From Stichopus chloronotus (Eukaryota; Echinodermata; Holothuroidea; Aspidochirotida; Stichopodidae): DNA of 64,000 nt. The DNA is taken from assembly GCA_021234535.1 (NCBI GenBank), contig CM037838.1:24157969-24221968 (forward strand). The letters run 5' to 3'. Numbering within the stretch: position 1 is the first letter of the stretch; the number at the start of each line of letters is the position of its first letter. The notes beneath the pieces are model-generated. The model had not been told where the DNA came from and did not search any database. It saw only the letters and a list, made by a program, of their open reading frames with translations. A program made the position numbers and the translations under genes. This document shows positions 62,101 through 64,000 of the stretch, piece after piece.

Positions 62101-63044
62101 TCACGAAATGACGTAATTATGAATGGACTAGTTATTTGGCCATGAAAAACGACTTTTAGTTTCACTTGGCTATCAGATAGGCTATTATTTTGTCCCAGTG
62201 AAACTCAAACAGACGCAGTGGCAGATCGAGCTACGGCAACGCACCAGACCGAGTGCTTGCGTGCTGACGGTTATTTAAGGCGTGTCGAGATTGCTAGGTA
62301 AGCATCGGTGCGTTAGCGCATGCATTTGTTTATGCCCGTAATCGCTTTGCTCAGGTAGTGGTGCATATGGCTTAGGATACGTGCGACAATTTCTCCCTAC
62401 GTTAGCTCCGCAAAAGCAATCGAGAAAGCTCGTTGATGTATCGGCCCGAGTTCGAGGCCATGAAGTGGCTATCTGATTTGCAACTGAGGGTTCGATTAGC
62501 TAGTTCGCTCTATGTGAGTCGACGTTCAACATTCAGTGAAACCATGGCCTCAAACGAGGCGTACTTCTCTTGCTAAAATTTACTTTTTGATTTTCATAGG
62601 AATTAATTGAATATCCACCTCCAAGATCTTTTGTTCATCTGATAAAATAACGAGAGTCGTCCTATTTCACCACATGCATTCGTATATTACTTCAACCGCA
62701 ACGTATCGCTTTCGATGCCACTGCAGCACATTTGAAATTGCAAACTTATGCCACCTACGGCTCTCCAAAGGCCGAGTCTTGCAAAAGAAACATTGCAACA
62801 GTACGTTTAGGAATGACCAAGTTGAAGACAAATGGTGACAGGCGGCCTTAGACCTTGCACAATAACAAAAAATGCAAGCAATGGAGTTTCAGTTTCTTGA
62901 ATAACTTTTCTGTTGTCTTGCTCTCTAACTGAATACTAACGGTGAATAGACACGACTTAGAATTCTTCAATTTTACCTAAATTATTGAAACAGAGAATGG
63001 GAAGAAGAAACAAAAAGGGAAGGAAGAAATGCACCACCAACGCG
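59126..63044. other. Gene-free region
   Basis: C runs near 60340 and 61745. A more GC-rich stretch at 62040-62470 contains TGACGTAA, TTATTTAAGG and the donor-like CTAG|GTAAGC near 62297. It could be a promoter and first UTR exon of a plus-strand gene beyond this window; support is weak. No coding exon is recognised. Confidence 0.3.
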
Positions 63045-63380
63045 CAGTGGCGGCACCAGGATTTTAAAAGTGGGGGAGGGGGGCAAATGGAGGGCAAAAA
63101 AATGTTGGGAAGCAAAGAAATTTTTGCGCGCAGCGCGAAATTGAGCGCGAGGCGCGAGACTTACCAGGTGGGGTCCAGGGGCAAAGCCCCGTTGGGGTCC
63201 AGGGGGCGAAGCCCCCGAAGCTATGAGGTTTTAGCAAATCTCTTGGTAAAAAATTAAGTCTCAGGATAGGTGTATGTTGGTCTATACTATACTTCAGGAG
63301 CTGAGTGGGAGTGGGGGACAACGGGGGGCAAAGGCTCTGACGGGGGGATTTGCCCCCCACGCCCCCTTAGTGCCGCCCTG
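63045..63380. mobile_element. hAT-like MITE with CAGTGGCGGCAC ends
   Basis: The left end is CAGTGGCGGCACCAGG and the right end TTAGTGCCGCCCTG, inverted. The flanks CCAACGCG (63037-63044) and TCAACACG (63381-63388) agree at six of eight bases, as expected of an old 8-base hAT duplication. The interior has GC-rich hairpins (GGGGCAAAGCCCC, GGGGGCGAAGCCCCC). Overlapping open frames are incidental. Confidence 0.78.
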
Positions 63381-63388
63381 TCAACACG

Positions 63389-64000
63389 CCAACATAAATA
63401 AAATAAATGCTCACAAATGCTTTGCATTCCGGAGCTCCATGAGAAGCCATATCAGATTACCTAGTGTGCTGTTTGACTTCGCACCATCAACACGCCACCA
63501 TAAATCATTATATACGTATATGTTCATCGATATGATAGAAATTATGATCCACGTGTACACAAACTTATAACATTCAAACAAAGTTTTGATCACCCAGAAT
63601 CAATACTCCTAGACAGTCTCAATTCTTAACGAAAATTCCAAGAGAAAAATGCACATTTTTTCATAAGGTGCATGAGAACAGTACGGTATTAAATGAGTCC
63701 TTTAACTCTGAGGATTTTCGAACTAAAACAGTTTGAAGTTAGACTATGAATGAACATAAGGAGTATATATGTACGTGATTTTTCTTTCGGGGACTCATTT
63801 GTTTATACTTGTTTGTTAACCGGGTAATCATAATAAATTGACCATTCGATGGTTTTGTAGTAAAATACATACAGTGTTGGTTGTGTACAAGTATCCCATC
63901 ATTTTTGTCGAGGATTGTAGGGTGTATAGCTATCTGTAACGTTACTTGTTTGTTAGTGAATGGCACACAAATTAATCATGTCCTGAAGTGTTCCACCTGA
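63389..64000. other. Gene-free right end
   Basis: Nothing recognised on either strand. Confidence 0.4.

Overview
This is eukaryotic, intron-rich, AT-leaning animal DNA. Three protein-coding genes can be rebuilt from spliced exons with GT-AG (once probably GC-AG) boundaries. The rest is introns and intergenic DNA packed with small transposons, minisatellites and simple repeats. Exon phases, short conserved exons, a mitochondrial sarcosine dehydrogenase and a bublin-type small coiled-coil gene fit a metazoan. The repeat content (many MITEs, a Bel/Pao remnant, CA runs) suggests a marine invertebrate deuterostome, perhaps an echinoderm. That last step is inference, not proof.

Layout: 1-8150 is gene-free and repeat-rich: a pogo-like TA-flanked element, a foldback element built of CTTTACGCGTAAAG palindromes, an array with TACCGGTA/TTCGAA palindromes, and a degraded copy of a repeat family carrying TGACCTTTGACCT. 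9727-22346 (minus) is a UAP56/DDX39B-type DEAD-box mRNA export and splicing helicase in nine coding exons, with a 5' UTR exon near 23229. 24639-27352 (plus) is a two-exon bublin coiled-coil protein gene (BBLN/C9orf16 family). It lies head to head with the helicase, so about 23230-23800 should hold a shared divergent promoter. 32858-54117 (minus) is sarcosine dehydrogenase in fifteen coding exons, tail to tail with the BBLN gene. 54139-64000 has no recognisable coding exon, and holds a GATATC-palindrome array, a hAT-like MITE and a third copy of a CAGGCCTTGA MITE.

Read with conserved phases, the helicase is 427 aa and sarcosine dehydrogenase 916 aa, almost the human lengths. Each needs one extra base removed: one in helicase exon 2 just after the Walker A motif, one in SARDH exon 4 in a run of four C. 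Both are more likely base-level assembly errors than true lesions, but need reads to decide. The two large genes do unrelated jobs: nuclear RNA export/splicing, and mitochondrial one-carbon (sarcosine to glycine) metabolism.

The most unusual non-coding signals are: three sequence-unrelated arrays that share one architecture (short perfect palindromes at irregular spacing); a repeat family seeding perfect or near-perfect DR1 nuclear-receptor half-site pairs into SARDH introns; a copy of that family inserted in a decayed Bel/Pao-like gag; and a TTAA-flanked MITE nested inside a hAT-like MITE.
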